From: Luteibacter rhizovicinus
GTDB taxonomy: Bacteria > Pseudomonadota > Gammaproteobacteria > Xanthomonadales > Rhodanobacteraceae
Assembly: GCF_004342265.1 (NCBI RefSeq)
Contig: NZ_SMCS01000003.1
Location: 62,001 to 126,000 of the forward strand
Direction of reading: 5' to 3'
DNA length: 64,000 nt
Shown here: positions 25,774 to 34,944 of the stretch, piece by piece
Layout of the letters: the number at the start of each line of letters is the position of its first letter
Numbering within the stretch: the first letter of the stretch is position 1
The notes under the pieces: generated by a model
What the model saw: only the letters and a program-made list of their open reading frames with translations
What the model was told of the DNA's origin: nothing
The model's database searches: none
Made by a program: the position numbers and the translations under genes

Positions 25774-26622
25774 TCAGTCGAAGATAAGGTTGTCGATCAG
25801 GCGCGTGTTGCCGAGCCGGGCCGCCACCAGGGCCACCAGCCCCGTCCGCTCGTCGACGCTGGGCGCGCCTAGGTCCTCGGCGCGCCGGATCGCCACGTAA
25901 TCGGGAACGAAGCCCGCCCGCTGCAGCCGGGCCGAGGCGGCCTGCTCCAACGCCTGCCAGGCATGGCCGCCCTGCACGAACAGCTCGCGCATCTGGATCA
26001 GCGTGGCGTGGATCTGGGGCGCCCGGGCACGCTCGGCAGGCGAGAGGTACTGATTGCGCGAGCTGAGCGCCAGGCCGTCATCCTCGCGCAGCGTGGGCGC
26101 GGCCATGACCTTGATCGGCAGCGACAGGTCGCGAACCATGCGCTCGATGACGCGCAACTGCTGGAAATCCTTCTGGCCGAAGACCGCGAGGTCCGGCTGA
26201 ACGAGATTGAACAGCTTGGCCACGATCGTCGCCACGCCATCGAAATGGCCGGGACGATGCGCACCTTCCAGCGTTTCGGTGAGCAACGGCACGTGAATGC
26301 TGACGCTGGCCGCGGGGCCGAACGGATACATCGTCGATACTTCCGGCGCGAACAGGATGTCGCAACCGGCCTCGGCGAGACCGGCCTGATCCTGCGCGAG
26401 GGTGCGCGGATAGCGCTCGAAGTCCTCGCCCGGACCGAACTGCGTGGGATTGACGAAAACGCTCGCCACCACACGGTCGGCCCGGTCCCGCGCCAGCTTC
26501 AGCAGGGAATGGTGCCCCGCATGCAGGTTGCCCATCGTCGGCACGAGGCCAACGGTCTGCCCGGCGGTACGCCAGCCACGGATCGCGGCGCGTAGCGCGG
26601 CGGCATCTGTCACGGTTTGCAT
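25774..26622 (-). CDS. panC: Pantothenate synthetase
   Basis: A 282-aa ATP-dependent ligase joining pantoate and beta-alanine. Motifs: VPTMGNLHAGHHSL (HIGH-type nucleotide loop), FVNPTQFGPGEDFERYPRT, FGQKDFQQL and LSSRNQYLS (KMSKS-like). The ATG at 26622 follows AAGAAA and is 21 bp after the panB stop, so the two are in one transcript. Confidence 0.97.
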   Translation of the reverse strand: MQTVTDAAALRAAIRGWRTAGQTVGLVPTMGNLHAGHHSLLKLARDRADRVVASVFVNPTQFGPGEDFERYPRTLAQDQAGLAEAGCDILFAPEVSTMYPFGPAASVSIHVPLLTETLEGAHRPGHFDGVATIVAKLFNLVQPDLAVFGQKDFQQLRVIERMVRDLSLPIKVMAAPTLREDDGLALSSRNQYLSPAERARAPQIHATLIQMRELFVQGGHAWQALEQAASARLQRAGFVPDYVAIRRAEDLGAPSVDERTGLVALVAARLGNTRLIDNLIFD

Positions 26623-26643
26623 GATTTCTTAAAGCCTGGATGG

Positions 26644-27471
26644 TCAGTTGAAGCCGTGTTCGACGCCGGGGAACTGCCCGCTCCTCACGTCCGCGACATA
26701 GGCAGCGATAGCGCCCTGTATAGAATCGCGGCCGGAGAGGAAATCCTTGCTGAATTTCGGACGCTTGCCCGGCGTGAGGCCGAGCATGTCGTAGACGACC
26801 AGCACCTGGCCGTCGCAATCGACGCCGGCGCCAATGCCGATGACGGGAATGGAAAGCTCGCGGGAAATGCGCGCGCCCAGCGCCGACGGGATGCATTCCA
26901 GCACCAGCATGTCGGCACCGGCGGCCTCCACGGCTTTCGAATCGGCCACCAGTTTGTCCGCGGCGTCCTGCTGCTTGCCCTGGACCTTATAGCCGCCGAA
27001 CTTGTGGACCGACTGGGGAGTAAGGCCCAGATGCCCGCAAACCGGGATATCGCGCTCGACGATGGCCGAGATCACTTCGCAGATACGTCCGGCGCCTTCG
27101 ATCTTCACCATCGCCGCGCCACCCTGACCGACGAGGCGGGCGGCGGCATCCAGTGCCGAAGGCACATCGCGGTCGCTCATGAAGGGCAGGTCCGCGACCA
27201 GCAAGGTCGAGGACAGACCACGCGCCACCATGATGGTGTGGTAGACCATGTCGTCGACGGTCACCGGCAGCGTGCTGCTACGGCCCTGCACGACCATGCC
27301 CAACGAATCGCCCACCAGGGCGACATCGACATCGGCGGCCTCCAGATGGGCCGCGAAACTCGCGTCGTAAGCGGTGAGCATCGTGATCTTGCGCCCTTCG
27401 GCCTTCATCGCCCGCAGGCCCGGCACGGTGACCGGCTTACGGGATGGGGCACTCGTTTTTTCGGCGTACAC
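26644..27471 (-). CDS. panB: 3-methyl-2-oxobutanoate hydroxymethyltransferase
   Basis: A 275-aa enzyme adding a hydroxymethyl group from methylene-THF to ketoisovalerate, the first step to pantoate. The start is taken as GTG at 27469-27471 after AAGAGAG, giving [20 protein letters not shown]. Motifs: [38 protein letters not shown] and [12 protein letters not shown]. Upstream it is 60 bp from folK. Confidence 0.95.
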   Translation of the reverse strand: MYAEKTSAPSRKPVTVPGLRAMKAEGRKITMLTAYDASFAAHLEAADVDVALVGDSLGMVVQGRSSTLPVTVDDMVYHTIMVARGLSSTLLVADLPFMSDRDVPSALDAAARLVGQGGAAMVKIEGAGRICEVISAIVERDIPVCGHLGLTPQSVHKFGGYKVQGKQQDAADKLVADSKAVEAAGADMLVLECIPSALGARISRELSIPVIGIGAGVDCDGQVLVVYDMLGLTPGKRPKFSKDFLSGRDSIQGAIAAYVADVRSGQFPGVEHGFN

Positions 27472-27531
27472 GGCAGCTCTCTTAGTCGGTGAGCGGAACT
27501 CGAGAATTATCCCGCCTTGCAGCAACGAGAC

Positions 27532-28029
27532 TCAAGGAATGACTTCGCAACCGCCGGCGTCGACGGATTCAAGCAGGTCGACTACACGGCCCTGCCCCTC
27601 GATATGGAGGTCGGGAGCAACGTCCGCCAGTGGGAGCAGGACGAAAGCCCGATCGCGGATACGGGGATGCGGCAGGATCAGCCGTTCGTCGTCCTGCGTG
27701 ACGCCTTCGTAAACCAGAAGATCCAGATCGAGGACGCGAGGGCCCCAGCGCTGGCCATCCCGAACGCGCCCGGACGCACGCTCGGTATCCAGCAGCAGAT
27801 CGAGCAGGACCGATGGGGACAGCGAGGTCGATACCTCGATCACCGCGTTGACGAAATCCGGCTGGTCGACGATGCCCCACGGGGGCGTGCGGTAGTAACG
27901 CGACCGCGCGACGACGGTAACGCCGGGATGCGCGTCCAGCGCCGCGGTGGCCCGCAGCAGCTGGTCGCGCGAATCGCCGAGATTGCTGCCAAGCGCTATG
28001 TAGGCGCGGGCGCCGGGCACGACGTTCAC
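27532..28029 (-). CDS. folK: 2-amino-4-hydroxy-6-hydroxymethyldihydropteridine pyrophosphokinase
   Basis: A 165-aa folate enzyme transferring pyrophosphate from ATP to the hydroxymethyl pterin. The N-terminal ALGSNLGD, SRYYRTPPWG and WGPRVLDLDLLVY segments are diagnostic. A GTG start at 28027-28029 overlaps the pcnB stop by 4 bp (GTGA), so translation is coupled. Confidence 0.96.
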   Translation of the reverse strand: MNVVPGARAYIALGSNLGDSRDQLLRATAALDAHPGVTVVARSRYYRTPPWGIVDQPDFVNAVIEVSTSLSPSVLLDLLLDTERASGRVRDGQRWGPRVLDLDLLVYEGVTQDDERLILPHPRIRDRAFVLLPLADVAPDLHIEGQGRVVDLLESVDAGGCEVIP

Positions 28030-29354
28030 GCGTTGCCCGAATCGCCCTTGCCACGACCCGCGGGCTTACGCCGGCGACGACGCTTGCGCGCGGGCGCGGC
28101 GGCTACCGTCGGCGGCTCCGGCGAGGGAACGCCACCGCCACCCAGCGCCTGCGCGAGCACTTCGGGCGGCAGTTGCTGGGCATGCGCCCACCATTCGCCA
28201 AGTTCGTTCATCTGCGGAGATTCGTGCGCCCGCAGCAGCAGGAAATCGAAGGCGGCGCGGAAACGCGGATGCGCCATCAGCCGGAAGACGCGCTTGCGGT
28301 GCACCTGCTCGAAACGCGGCTGCAACGCCCAGATTTCTTCCATCGTGAACGTAAAGCGACGCGGAATCGCCACGCGCTGGCACTGCTCGCCCACGACATG
28401 GACCGCCGCACGCTGCCAGGCCTCGTTGACGTCCAGACCCTCGGCCATCCATGCATGCGCCTGATCGCGCACTTCGCCCCACAACAGCACGGCGAACAGG
28501 AAGGCGGGCGTGACCGACTTGCCGTCGGCGATGCGCTTGTCGGTATTAGCCAGCCCCTGCTCCACCAGCGCACGAAGCGCTTCGTCGCCACGTTCCAGCG
28601 CACGCGCCGTGACCGGGAACAGGAATTTCAGCAGACCGCAGGCTTCCAGCATCCGGAAGCTTTTCAGCCCGTGACCGCCCAGGAAGAGCTTGAGCGACTC
28701 GTCGAACAGACGCGCGGGCGCCGCTTCGCCGAGCAGGTGGCCCAGCGTCGCGAACGGCGCCGCGGTCGCTTTGTCGATGGTGAAATTGAGCTTCGCGGCC
28801 AGGCGCGCGGCGCGCAGCATCCGCACGGGATCTTCGCGGTAGCGCAGCTCCGGATCGCCGATGAGCCGCATGGTGCTGTCCTCGAGATCCTGCATGCCGC
28901 CGACGTAGTCGCGGACGCTGAAATCGCCGATGTCGTAATAGAGCGCGTTGACGCGGAAATCGCGGCGCACCGCGTCTTCCTCGATCGTGCCCCAGATGTT
29001 GTCGCGGACGATCCGGCCGTCGACGATGTGACGGTCGCCTTCGCCGCCCTCCTCGCCCGTGCCGCGGAACGTCGCCACTTCGATGATCTCCGGACCGAAC
29101 ACCACATGGGCAAGCCGGAAACGGCGCCCGATCAGGCGGCAATTCCGGAAAAGCCCCTTGACCTCGTCCGGCGTTGCGTTCGTGGCGACGTCGAAATCCT
29201 TGGGGTGCCCACCGAGCAGGAGATCGCGCACGGCACCGCCGACGAGGTAGGCGTCGAACCCGGCGTCGTGCAGGCGGTACAGGACGCGCAGCGCGGCCTT
29301 GCTGATGTTCTTGCGGGAGATGGAATGCTGCTCACGCGGGATAATGCGCAACAC
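28026..29354 (-). CDS. pcnB: Poly(A) polymerase I
   Basis: A nucleotidyltransferase of about 442 aa that adds poly(A) tails to RNA and promotes decay. The catalytic head LVGGAVRDLLLGGHPKDFDV carries the GxVRD and DxD motifs. The RNA-binding RRDFRVNALYYDI and REDPVRMLRAARLAAKL segments follow, and the C-terminal tail is basic (KRRRRRKPAGRG). No ATG is available; a GTG at 29352-29354 after AAGGAAGGA is the best start. First gene of the pan/fol cluster. Confidence 0.92.
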   Translation of the reverse strand: MLRIIPREQHSISRKNISKAALRVLYRLHDAGFDAYLVGGAVRDLLLGGHPKDFDVATNATPDEVKGLFRNCRLIGRRFRLAHVVFGPEIIEVATFRGTGEEGGEGDRHIVDGRIVRDNIWGTIEEDAVRRDFRVNALYYDIGDFSVRDYVGGMQDLEDSTMRLIGDPELRYREDPVRMLRAARLAAKLNFTIDKATAAPFATLGHLLGEAAPARLFDESLKLFLGGHGLKSFRMLEACGLLKFLFPVTARALERGDEALRALVEQGLANTDKRIADGKSVTPAFLFAVLLWGEVRDQAHAWMAEGLDVNEAWQRAAVHVVGEQCQRVAIPRRFTFTMEEIWALQPRFEQVHRKRVFRLMAHPRFRAAFDFLLLRAHESPQMNELGEWWAHAQQLPPEVLAQALGGGGVPSPEPPTVAAAPARKRRRRRKPAGRGKGDSGNA

Positions 29355-29552
29355 CGGCGGAGCGTCCTTCCTTGTATCGGGATTCAAGCTGAAAGAAGTC
29401 CTGGCGGACGCCCATGCGTCCAGTGACGAAGCCGCCGGGTCAGTCCAGACCGACCTCGGATGAATGATTGCAATGTAACGAATTCGTGGCTCACTTACGA
29501 ATATCGCCCCCAATGCCGGCATTGGGACAGGACAAAAGCCTTCACAAAGGCA

Positions 29553-29580
29553 TTGCCGCCTGTCGCAATTTCGCTATACT
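29553..29580 (+). promoter_or_regulatory. tRNA-Glu promoter
   Basis: TTGCCG at 29553-29558 and TATACT at 29575-29580, separated by 16 bp. The -10 box ends 28 bp upstream of the mature tRNA. Confidence 0.65.
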
Positions 29581-29608
29581 AGCGCGCCTCGTACTTCGCG
29601 TACGAATC

Positions 29609-29684
29609 GCTCCCTTCGTCTAGTGGCCTAGGACACTGCCCTCTCAAGGCGGGAACACGAGTTCGAGTCTCGTAGGGAGCACCA
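29609..29684 (+). tRNA. tRNA-Glu (anticodon CTC)
   Basis: A 76-nt cloverleaf with encoded CCA. The acceptor stem GCTCCCT pairs with AGGGAGC. The anticodon arm CTGCC-CTCTCAA-GGCGG gives anticodon CTC, read by GAG. The T-arm CACGAGTTCGAGTCTCGTA is intact. Confidence 0.95.
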
Positions 29685-29714
29685 TTCCTCTCGCACATTA
29701 AGGCTGCTCGCGGC

Positions 29715-30038
29715 ATGACTTTTGTCGTCACCGACAACTGCATCAAGTGCAAGTACACCGACTGCGTCGAGGTTTGCCCGGTCGATGCCTTCCACGAAGG
29801 CCCGAATTTCCTGGTCATCGATCCGGACGAGTGTATCGACTGCACCCTGTGCGAGCCGGAATGCCCGATCAATGCGATCTATCCCGAGGACGACGTCCCC
29901 GCGGGCCAGGAATCCTTCGTGAAGCTCAATGCCGACCTGGCGAAAGACTGGCCGGTCATCACCGAGCGCAAGGACGGCCTGCCAGACGCCAAGGACTGGG
30001 AAAACAAACCCGGCAAGATCGACCTGCTCCAGCTCTGA
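29715..30038 (+). CDS. fdxA: 7Fe ferredoxin (3Fe-4S/4Fe-4S)
   Basis: A 107-aa electron carrier. Cysteines lie in [14 protein letters not shown] (N-terminal) and [12 protein letters not shown] (second), the Azotobacter ferredoxin I type. A non-cluster C-terminal extension ([20 protein letters not shown]) is typical of FdxA. It lies 30 bp after tRNA-Glu and has its own terminator. Confidence 0.95.
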   Translation: MTFVVTDNCIKCKYTDCVEVCPVDAFHEGPNFLVIDPDECIDCTLCEPECPINAIYPEDDVPAGQESFVKLNADLAKDWPVITERKDGLPDAKDWENKPGKIDLLQL

Positions 30039-30040
30039 CC

Positions 30041-30064
30041 CGACGGCCCCTCGAGGGCCGTTTT
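30041..30064 (+). terminator. fdxA terminator
   Basis: Stem ACGGCCC / GGGCCGT with a 5-nt loop, followed by T4. Confidence 0.8.
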
Positions 30065-30087
30065 GCTGTCCGACCCCACACCCTGTT

Positions 30088-30173
30088 TTGTAGGAGCCCG
30101 ATCTACGGGCTGCGGATGTCACGCATGGTATCGCCGCTCCGTTAGCCTTCGCCCGCAAGCGGGCTCCCACAAC
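30088..30173. repeat. Shortened paired REP element
   Basis: The left arm TTGTAGGAGCCCG is truncated and joined to the spacer fragment GCGGATGTCACGCATGGTAT; the right arm TTCGCCCGCAAGCGGGCTCC is complete. It looks like an internal deletion of the 142-bp type. Confidence 0.7.
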
Positions 30174-30193
30174 AAGGCGTGGGCGCGCAAACA

Positions 30194-30222
30194 AAAACGC
30201 CGCCCCAGGGCGGCGTTTTCGC
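30194..30222 (-). terminator. Terminator after BamC-like gene
   Basis: Stem AAAACGCCGCC / GGCGGCGTTTT around CCAG. On the minus strand it is followed by a T-rich tail. Confidence 0.85.
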
Positions 30223-30239
30223 ATTTTAAGGCCCTGGCC

Positions 30240-30827
30240 TCAGCCGCCCATACGCGACTTCAGCGAATCGACCACGCGGCGAACGCCGTCGCTGTCGCCC
30301 TGGGCGCGGACTTCGCTACCCGTGCCGCTGGGAATGACCGTAATGACGACCTGACGCGTACCCGGCGTAGACGAGGACGGAGCGGCATCGGCCGCATCGT
30401 TCTTCTTGCCGCCGCCGAACATGCGACGGAACAGACCGGGCTTGCTCTCCGACATGCCCTTGCCTACCGAAAGCTGGTAGGTATGGGCCGTGTCGTCGTG
30501 CGCCAGCACCTTGCCGAGATCGCCGGCACCAAGTGCCTCGCCAATACGGCGATAGACGTTGTCGACGTTGTCGGCCGACACGAAGCCGTCGGAGACCGCG
30601 GAAGCGCCCGACTGCTGGGCGGCTGCGGCCGCAGCGCCGGAACCGACGTCGGGAATGACGAGCGCCGCGCTGGTCGACGGCGTATCGAGGCCCGGCGGGA
30701 TCTCCAACGGGGCTTCCTGCTGCGCCTTGTCCCAGTCCTTGTGGGAGCGGAACATGCCGCAGCCGGAAAGGACCAGGGTGGACATGGCGACTGCCGTGAA
30801 GGCCAGCGCGAACGACGATTTCTTCAT
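30240..30827 (-). CDS. BamC/NlpB-like outer-membrane lipoprotein
   Basis: A 195-aa lipoprotein. The signal peptide MKKSSFALAFTAVAMSTLVL ends in the lipobox LSGC. The segment PLEIPPGLDTPSTSAAL matches the BamC N-terminal region that docks on BamD. A single C-terminal domain (DNVYRRIGEALGAGDLGKV; VVITVIPSGTGSEVRA) follows, shorter than the two helix-grip domains of E. coli BamC. It is downstream of dapA, the conserved bamC-dapA arrangement. Role in the BAM complex is inferred. Confidence 0.72.
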   Translation of the reverse strand: MKKSSFALAFTAVAMSTLVLSGCGMFRSHKDWDKAQQEAPLEIPPGLDTPSTSAALVIPDVGSGAAAAAAQQSGASAVSDGFVSADNVDNVYRRIGEALGAGDLGKVLAHDDTAHTYQLSVGKGMSESKPGLFRRMFGGGKKNDAADAAPSSSTPGTRQVVITVIPSGTGSEVRAQGDSDGVRRVVDSLKSRMGG

Positions 30828-30856
30828 GAACGGGTTCCGTTGAAAGGGGTGTGGCT

Positions 30857-31762
30857 TCAGGCTGCGGACGCCAATGGTGCCAGAGCCGCGAGCGTTTCGC
30901 GCAATCGGGATAGTGCCGGACCCGACTCGAGCTCGATCAGCGGCAGCCTCGGCGCCGCCGATCCCAGCCCCAGGGCGGCCAGACCGGCCTTCACGGGGAT
31001 GGGATTGGGAGCACAGTTCAGCGCGTCGATCAGTGGAGCCAGACGCCCGACCAGCCGGGCTGTGCGATCGGCGTCGCCGGAACGGGCCACGTCGCACAAC
31101 TGCCGGAAAGCTTCGGGTACCAGGTTGGCCACCACCGAGATGGTGCCAGCGGCGCCGGCTAGCATGGCCTGGTGGGCCGAACCGTCGTCACCGCTGAGAT
31201 AGACGAAATCTTCGCGCACAAGTTCCGCCGTGGCGCGAATGCGTTCCGCGTCGCCCCTGGCCTCCTTGATGCCGACGATCGCCGGATGGTCGCGCAGCAC
31301 CGCGGTGGTTTCCGGCGCGATGTCGCAGCCGGTGCGCGGCGGCACGTTATAGAGAATGACCGGAAGCCCGCCCTCGTCGGCCACCGCGAGGAAATGCCGG
31401 CGCATGCCTTCCTGGGTGGGACGGACGTAGAAGGGGGCCACGACCAGCGCGACATCGGCACCCAGATCGCGGGCACGCTGCGTCATCGCGACGGTTTTCG
31501 CGGTACCGGCTTCACCCGTACCCGCGATGACCGGGATACGGCCCGCGACGCGCTCGACGGCGAAGACCAGCAGCCGGTCGAACTCATGGTGGTCGAGAAA
31601 ATGGGACTCGCCGGTAGACCCGGCGACAACGACCGCCTGCGTGCCACCGGCGATCTGCTGGTCGATGAGGCGCCCGAAGGCGTCGAGGTCCAGGCCGCCG
31701 TCATTACCGAACGGCGTGGCCAATGCACAGATACTTCCAGAGATGTTCAAGGGCTGACCCAC
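30857..31762 (-). CDS. dapA: 4-hydroxy-tetrahydrodipicolinate synthase
   Basis: A 301-aa aldolase condensing pyruvate with aspartate semialdehyde in lysine and diaminopimelate synthesis. Motifs: GSTGESHFLD (phosphate loop), YNVPPRTGCD (catalytic Tyr) and VGIKEARGD (Schiff-base Lys). The start is GTG at 31762. The first motif has STGES in place of the usual TTGES, a mild change. Confidence 0.93.
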   Translation of the reverse strand: MGQPLNISGSICALATPFGNDGGLDLDAFGRLIDQQIAGGTQAVVVAGSTGESHFLDHHEFDRLLVFAVERVAGRIPVIAGTGEAGTAKTVAMTQRARDLGADVALVVAPFYVRPTQEGMRRHFLAVADEGGLPVILYNVPPRTGCDIAPETTAVLRDHPAIVGIKEARGDAERIRATAELVREDFVYLSGDDGSAHQAMLAGAAGTISVVANLVPEAFRQLCDVARSGDADRTARLVGRLAPLIDALNCAPNPIPVKAGLAALGLGSAAPRLPLIELESGPALSRLRETLAALAPLASAA

Positions 31763-31874
31763 GAGTTACGAGCCCTTCCATGTTACTTGCGGGCTCACGA
31801 CGCGGGCAAGTAAGCTGAACTCCAGACGTTAAGGCCGCCCCGCGCCCCGCGGGACCGCACACAGGTAGTCCATC

Positions 31875-32435
31875 TTGAATCGCTCCGCGCCGCGTAACGC
31901 CACCGCCGACAACCAGTTGCTGATCCAGACGCTTTCCCCTGCCCATCGCGCCCCGTTGCTGCCGCTTGCCAAGCGCATAGCGGATTCGGGCTGCAACATG
32001 GCTGACGCACGCGTGTCCACGATCGGCAACGACACGTCGGTCATGCTGCTGGCAAGCGGATCGTGGGATGCGGTGGCGAAACTGGAGACGGCGCTCGCCA
32101 AGCTCGGCCGCGACGAAGACGTGCAGATCGTCCACTACCGCACCACGCCGCGCGAACCGACAACGCATCTGCTGCCCTATCTGGTGGAAGTCATCGCGGC
32201 CGACCGCCAGGGCATCCTGGTCAAGATCATCGAATTCTTCTCCCGCCGCGACATCAGCGTCGAGCAGCTTTCGTCGATGCGCTACCAGGCCATGCAGACG
32301 GGCGCGGACATGTTCCAGGCCCAGATCACCATCGGCATACCCGCCGAAACGCATATCGCCGCGCTGCGCGACGATTTCCTCGAACTGTGCGACGGGCTCA
32401 ACCTCGACGCCATCATGGATCCGGTGAAGTTCTGA
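31875..32435 (+). CDS. ACT-domain regulator, GcvR-like
   Basis: A 186-aa protein with two ACT domains, about residues 15-90 and 100-175 (VEVIAADRQGILVKIIEFF in the second). GcvR proteins repress the glycine cleavage system with GcvA. The start appears to be TTG at 31875 after AGGTAG. It abuts bcp with no gap, as in many gammaproteobacteria. Confidence 0.82.
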   Translation: MNRSAPRNATADNQLLIQTLSPAHRAPLLPLAKRIADSGCNMADARVSTIGNDTSVMLLASGSWDAVAKLETALAKLGRDEDVQIVHYRTTPREPTTHLLPYLVEVIAADRQGILVKIIEFFSRRDISVEQLSSMRYQAMQTGADMFQAQITIGIPAETHIAALRDDFLELCDGLNLDAIMDPVKF

Positions 32436-32897
32436 ATGATCGGAATCGGTAAGAAAATACCCAATCTCACAGGCACGACGGGCGATGGCGCCACACTGAA
32501 GCTGGCAGCGCTGAAAGGCCGATGGATCGTCGTCTACTTCTACCCGAAGGACAGCACGCCCGGCTGCACGACCGAAGCGCAGGATTTTCGCGATCTGTAT
32601 CCCGAATTCACTTCGCGCGGCGCGGAAGTCATCGGCGTTTCGCGCGACTCGGTACGCTCGCACGGCAACTTCGCCACGAAGCAATCCCTGCCCTTCCCGC
32701 TGATCTCCGACGCCGAAGAAACCTGGTGCCAGGCGTTCGATGTCATTCGCGAAAAAGTTCTCTACGGAAAGCGCCACATGGGCATCGTCAGGAGTACATT
32801 CCTAGTCGACCCCACCGGCAAGCTCGCCATGGAATGGCGTGGCGTCAAAGTGCCGGGCCACGCGCAACACGTACTAGAAGCCATCCCCACTGAGTGA
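32436..32897 (+). CDS. bcp: Peroxiredoxin of the BCP/PrxQ type
   Basis: A 153-aa thiol peroxidase. The peroxidatic Cys44 is in DSTPGCTTEAQDF. The resolving cysteine five residues on is replaced by Gln49. The only other cysteine is Cys98 (ETWCQAF), at a different place from the resolving Cys of the Xanthomonas PrxQ structure. It may work as a 1-Cys enzyme or with an external thiol. Confidence 0.9.
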   Translation: MIGIGKKIPNLTGTTGDGATLKLAALKGRWIVVYFYPKDSTPGCTTEAQDFRDLYPEFTSRGAEVIGVSRDSVRSHGNFATKQSLPFPLISDAEETWCQAFDVIREKVLYGKRHMGIVRSTFLVDPTGKLAMEWRGVKVPGHAQHVLEAIPTE

Positions 32898-32925
32898 TCC
32901 CGAAGACCGTCAACGCCCTGCCCAC

Positions 32926-32950
32926 CGTCGCGAGCCCGAAGCTCGCGACG
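32926..32950. other. Hairpin between bcp and phoH
   Basis: Perfect 10-bp stem CGTCGCGAGC / GCTCGCGACG with a 5-nt loop and no T-run. The 189-bp gap otherwise shows nothing. Confidence 0.4.
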
Positions 32951-33086
32951 GGCGGACGCGGGGTGTTGGCGTTTGCACGTCTCCAGCCGCCCACAGCCGG
33001 CGGCAAGGGGGGTCGCCCACGCGACCGTCAGAGCGGCCGACTGGAAAGCCGGCTATCAGCAACCTCTCAAGTGAGGTCACTTCCGC

Positions 33087-34475
33087 ATGACCGGAAGCAA
33101 GCGCATCTACGCCCTCGACACCAACGTGCTCCTGCACGACCCGACGTCGCTGTTCCGTTTCGAGGAACACGATGTATTCATCCCCATGACGGTGCTGGAG
33201 GAACTGGACGAAAAGAAGAAAGGCGGCTCGGAAGTCTCGCGCAACGGCCGCCAGGTCAGTCGCTTCCTCAACGAACTGATCGAACGAGGTAACGGGCACG
33301 GCATCAAGGACGGCATCGAGCTGTCCAATCCGCAAGGCATCAAACTGAAACGCGGCGCGGTAGGCCGCCTTTACTTCCAGCAACGGGCAAGTCACGGCAA
33401 CGGCAAGGCGGACAACCAGATTCTCGCGGCCGTCATCGACCTGCGCGACCAGTATCCCGACCGGCCGGTCATCCTCGTCACCAAGGACATCAACCTCCGG
33501 ATCAAGGCGTCCATCTACGGCATCACCGCCGAAGATTACGAGAACGACCGCGCACTGGACGATTTCGCGCTGCTGTTCACCGGCTCGGACGGCTTGCCGG
33601 AAGATTTCTGGAGTCATCATCCCGAACTTCGTTCGTGGAACGAACGCGGCCGCACGTACTACGAAGTGACCATGCGCGAAGACGAGCACTGGTACGCCAA
33701 CGAGTGCCTGTACATGCCCGGCGAAAACGACGTCGAACTGCGTGTGCTGGAAATCGTGGAAACGGAAGACAAGCGCACGGCAAAACTCGTACTGTTGGAT
33801 GACCACACGCATACCGCGCATGGCGTCTGGGGTATCGCCGCGCGCAACCGCGAGCAGAATTTCGCCCTCAACCTGCTGATGGACCCGGACGTCGACTTCG
33901 TCACGCTGCTGGGTACGGCAGGCACCGGCAAAACCCTGCTCGCACTGGCCGCCGGCCTCGCCCAGGTCATGGATCAGCAGCGCTATCGCGAAATCATCAT
34001 GACCCGCGCGACGGTGTCGGTCGGTGAGGACATCGGCTTCCTGCCCGGCACGGAGGAAGAGAAGATGACGCCCTGGATGGGCGCGCTGACCGATAACCTC
34101 GAGGTATTGGCCAATCCCGAGGAAGGCGGTTCGTGGGGCCGACAGGCTACCAACGACCTGCTCGCTTCGCGCGTGAAGATTCGCTCTCTGAACTTCATGC
34201 GTGGCCGTACTTTCCTGAGTCGTTACCTGATCATCGACGAAGCCCAGAACCTCACGCCGAAACAGATGAAAACGCTGATCACGCGCGCGGGTCCGGGGAC
34301 GAAGATCGTCTGCCTCGGTAACGTGGAGCAGATCGATACGCCTTACCTGACCGAGACGACATCGGGTCTGACTTATGCCGTGGACCGGTTCAAGCTTTGG
34401 GCGCATTCGGGGCATATCACGCTGAGGCGTGGCGAGCGGTCGAGGCTTGCGGATTTTGCTTCTGAGGCGTTGTAA
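33087..34475 (+). CDS. PIN-PhoH fusion ATPase (PhoH2 type)
   Basis: A 462-aa protein. The N-terminal PIN ribonuclease domain (YALDTNVLLHDP; VLEELDEKKKG; DNQILAAVIDL; LVTKDINLRIKA) carries the acidic residues of the nuclease centre. The C-terminal PhoH ATPase has Walker A LLGTAGTGKTLLALAAG and Walker B YLIIDEAQNLTPKQMK. PhoH2 proteins are RNA helicase/RNase factors. Neighbours do not fix a pathway. Confidence 0.93.
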   Translation: MTGSKRIYALDTNVLLHDPTSLFRFEEHDVFIPMTVLEELDEKKKGGSEVSRNGRQVSRFLNELIERGNGHGIKDGIELSNPQGIKLKRGAVGRLYFQQRASHGNGKADNQILAAVIDLRDQYPDRPVILVTKDINLRIKASIYGITAEDYENDRALDDFALLFTGSDGLPEDFWSHHPELRSWNERGRTYYEVTMREDEHWYANECLYMPGENDVELRVLEIVETEDKRTAKLVLLDDHTHTAHGVWGIAARNREQNFALNLLMDPDVDFVTLLGTAGTGKTLLALAAGLAQVMDQQRYREIIMTRATVSVGEDIGFLPGTEEEKMTPWMGALTDNLEVLANPEEGGSWGRQATNDLLASRVKIRSLNFMRGRTFLSRYLIIDEAQNLTPKQMKTLITRAGPGTKIVCLGNVEQIDTPYLTETTSGLTYAVDRFKLWAHSGHITLRRGERSRLADFASEAL

Positions 34476-34486
34476 GGAAACCTGGA

Positions 34487-34512
34487 GGCGCGGGGCTTAC
34501 GCCCCGCGCCGT
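34487..34512 (+). terminator. Likely terminator after phoH-like gene
   Basis: Stem GGCGCGGGGC / GCCCCGCGCC with a TTAC loop, followed by GTTT. The weak T-tract lowers confidence. Confidence 0.5.
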
Positions 34513-34523
34513 TTGGAGATGCC

Positions 34524-34814
34524 ATGGAGAGGCAGCCGTTTGTTTATGTGCTTGCGAGTCATCGTCGCGGCAATCTGTATGTCGGCGTGACCAGCGATCT
34601 CATCAAGCGCATCTGGCAACGTAAGAACGATGTGGTGCCAGGTTTTTCGAGTAGGCACGGCATCCACACGCTGGTGTGGTTCGAACGACACGAAACCATG
34701 GAGTCCGCGATTCTTCGCGAGAAGAATCTGAAGGGTTGGCGGCGGGTGTGGAAGATCGAGTTGGTCGAAGGCGAGAATCCGGAGTGGCGCGACCTCTATC
34801 CGGAAATCTTGTGA
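34524..34814 (+). CDS. Small GIY-YIG nuclease-domain protein
   Basis: A 96-aa single-domain protein. YVLASHRRGNLYVGVTSDL is the GIY-YIG core, followed by RIWQRKND, REKNLKGWRR and a terminal NPEWRDLYPEIL. It belongs to the short UvrC/YhbQ-like group whose cellular role is not settled. A GGAG site precedes the ATG. A repeat pair begins 27 bp downstream. Confidence 0.88.
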   Translation: MERQPFVYVLASHRRGNLYVGVTSDLIKRIWQRKNDVVPGFSSRHGIHTLVWFERHETMESAILREKNLKGWRRVWKIELVEGENPEWRDLYPEIL

Positions 34815-34840
34815 GGCGGTGGGGCTCGACCGATCGGTAT

Positions 34841-34944
34841 CGCTGCGGATTCCGGCGTGCGCCGGAATGACGGTGAGGGTTAGATCGTTCGAGGGAACCC
34901 ACGCCCCCTCTACGTCATTCCGGCGCACGCCGGAATCCGCAGCG
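34841..34944. repeat. Perfect 32-bp inverted repeat (ATTCCGG family)
   Basis: Arms at 34841-34872 and 34913-34944 are exact complements around a 40-nt loop. Each arm contains the self-palindrome ATTCCGGCGTGCGCCGGAAT. Sequence differs from the GGAGC REP families. Confidence 0.9.
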
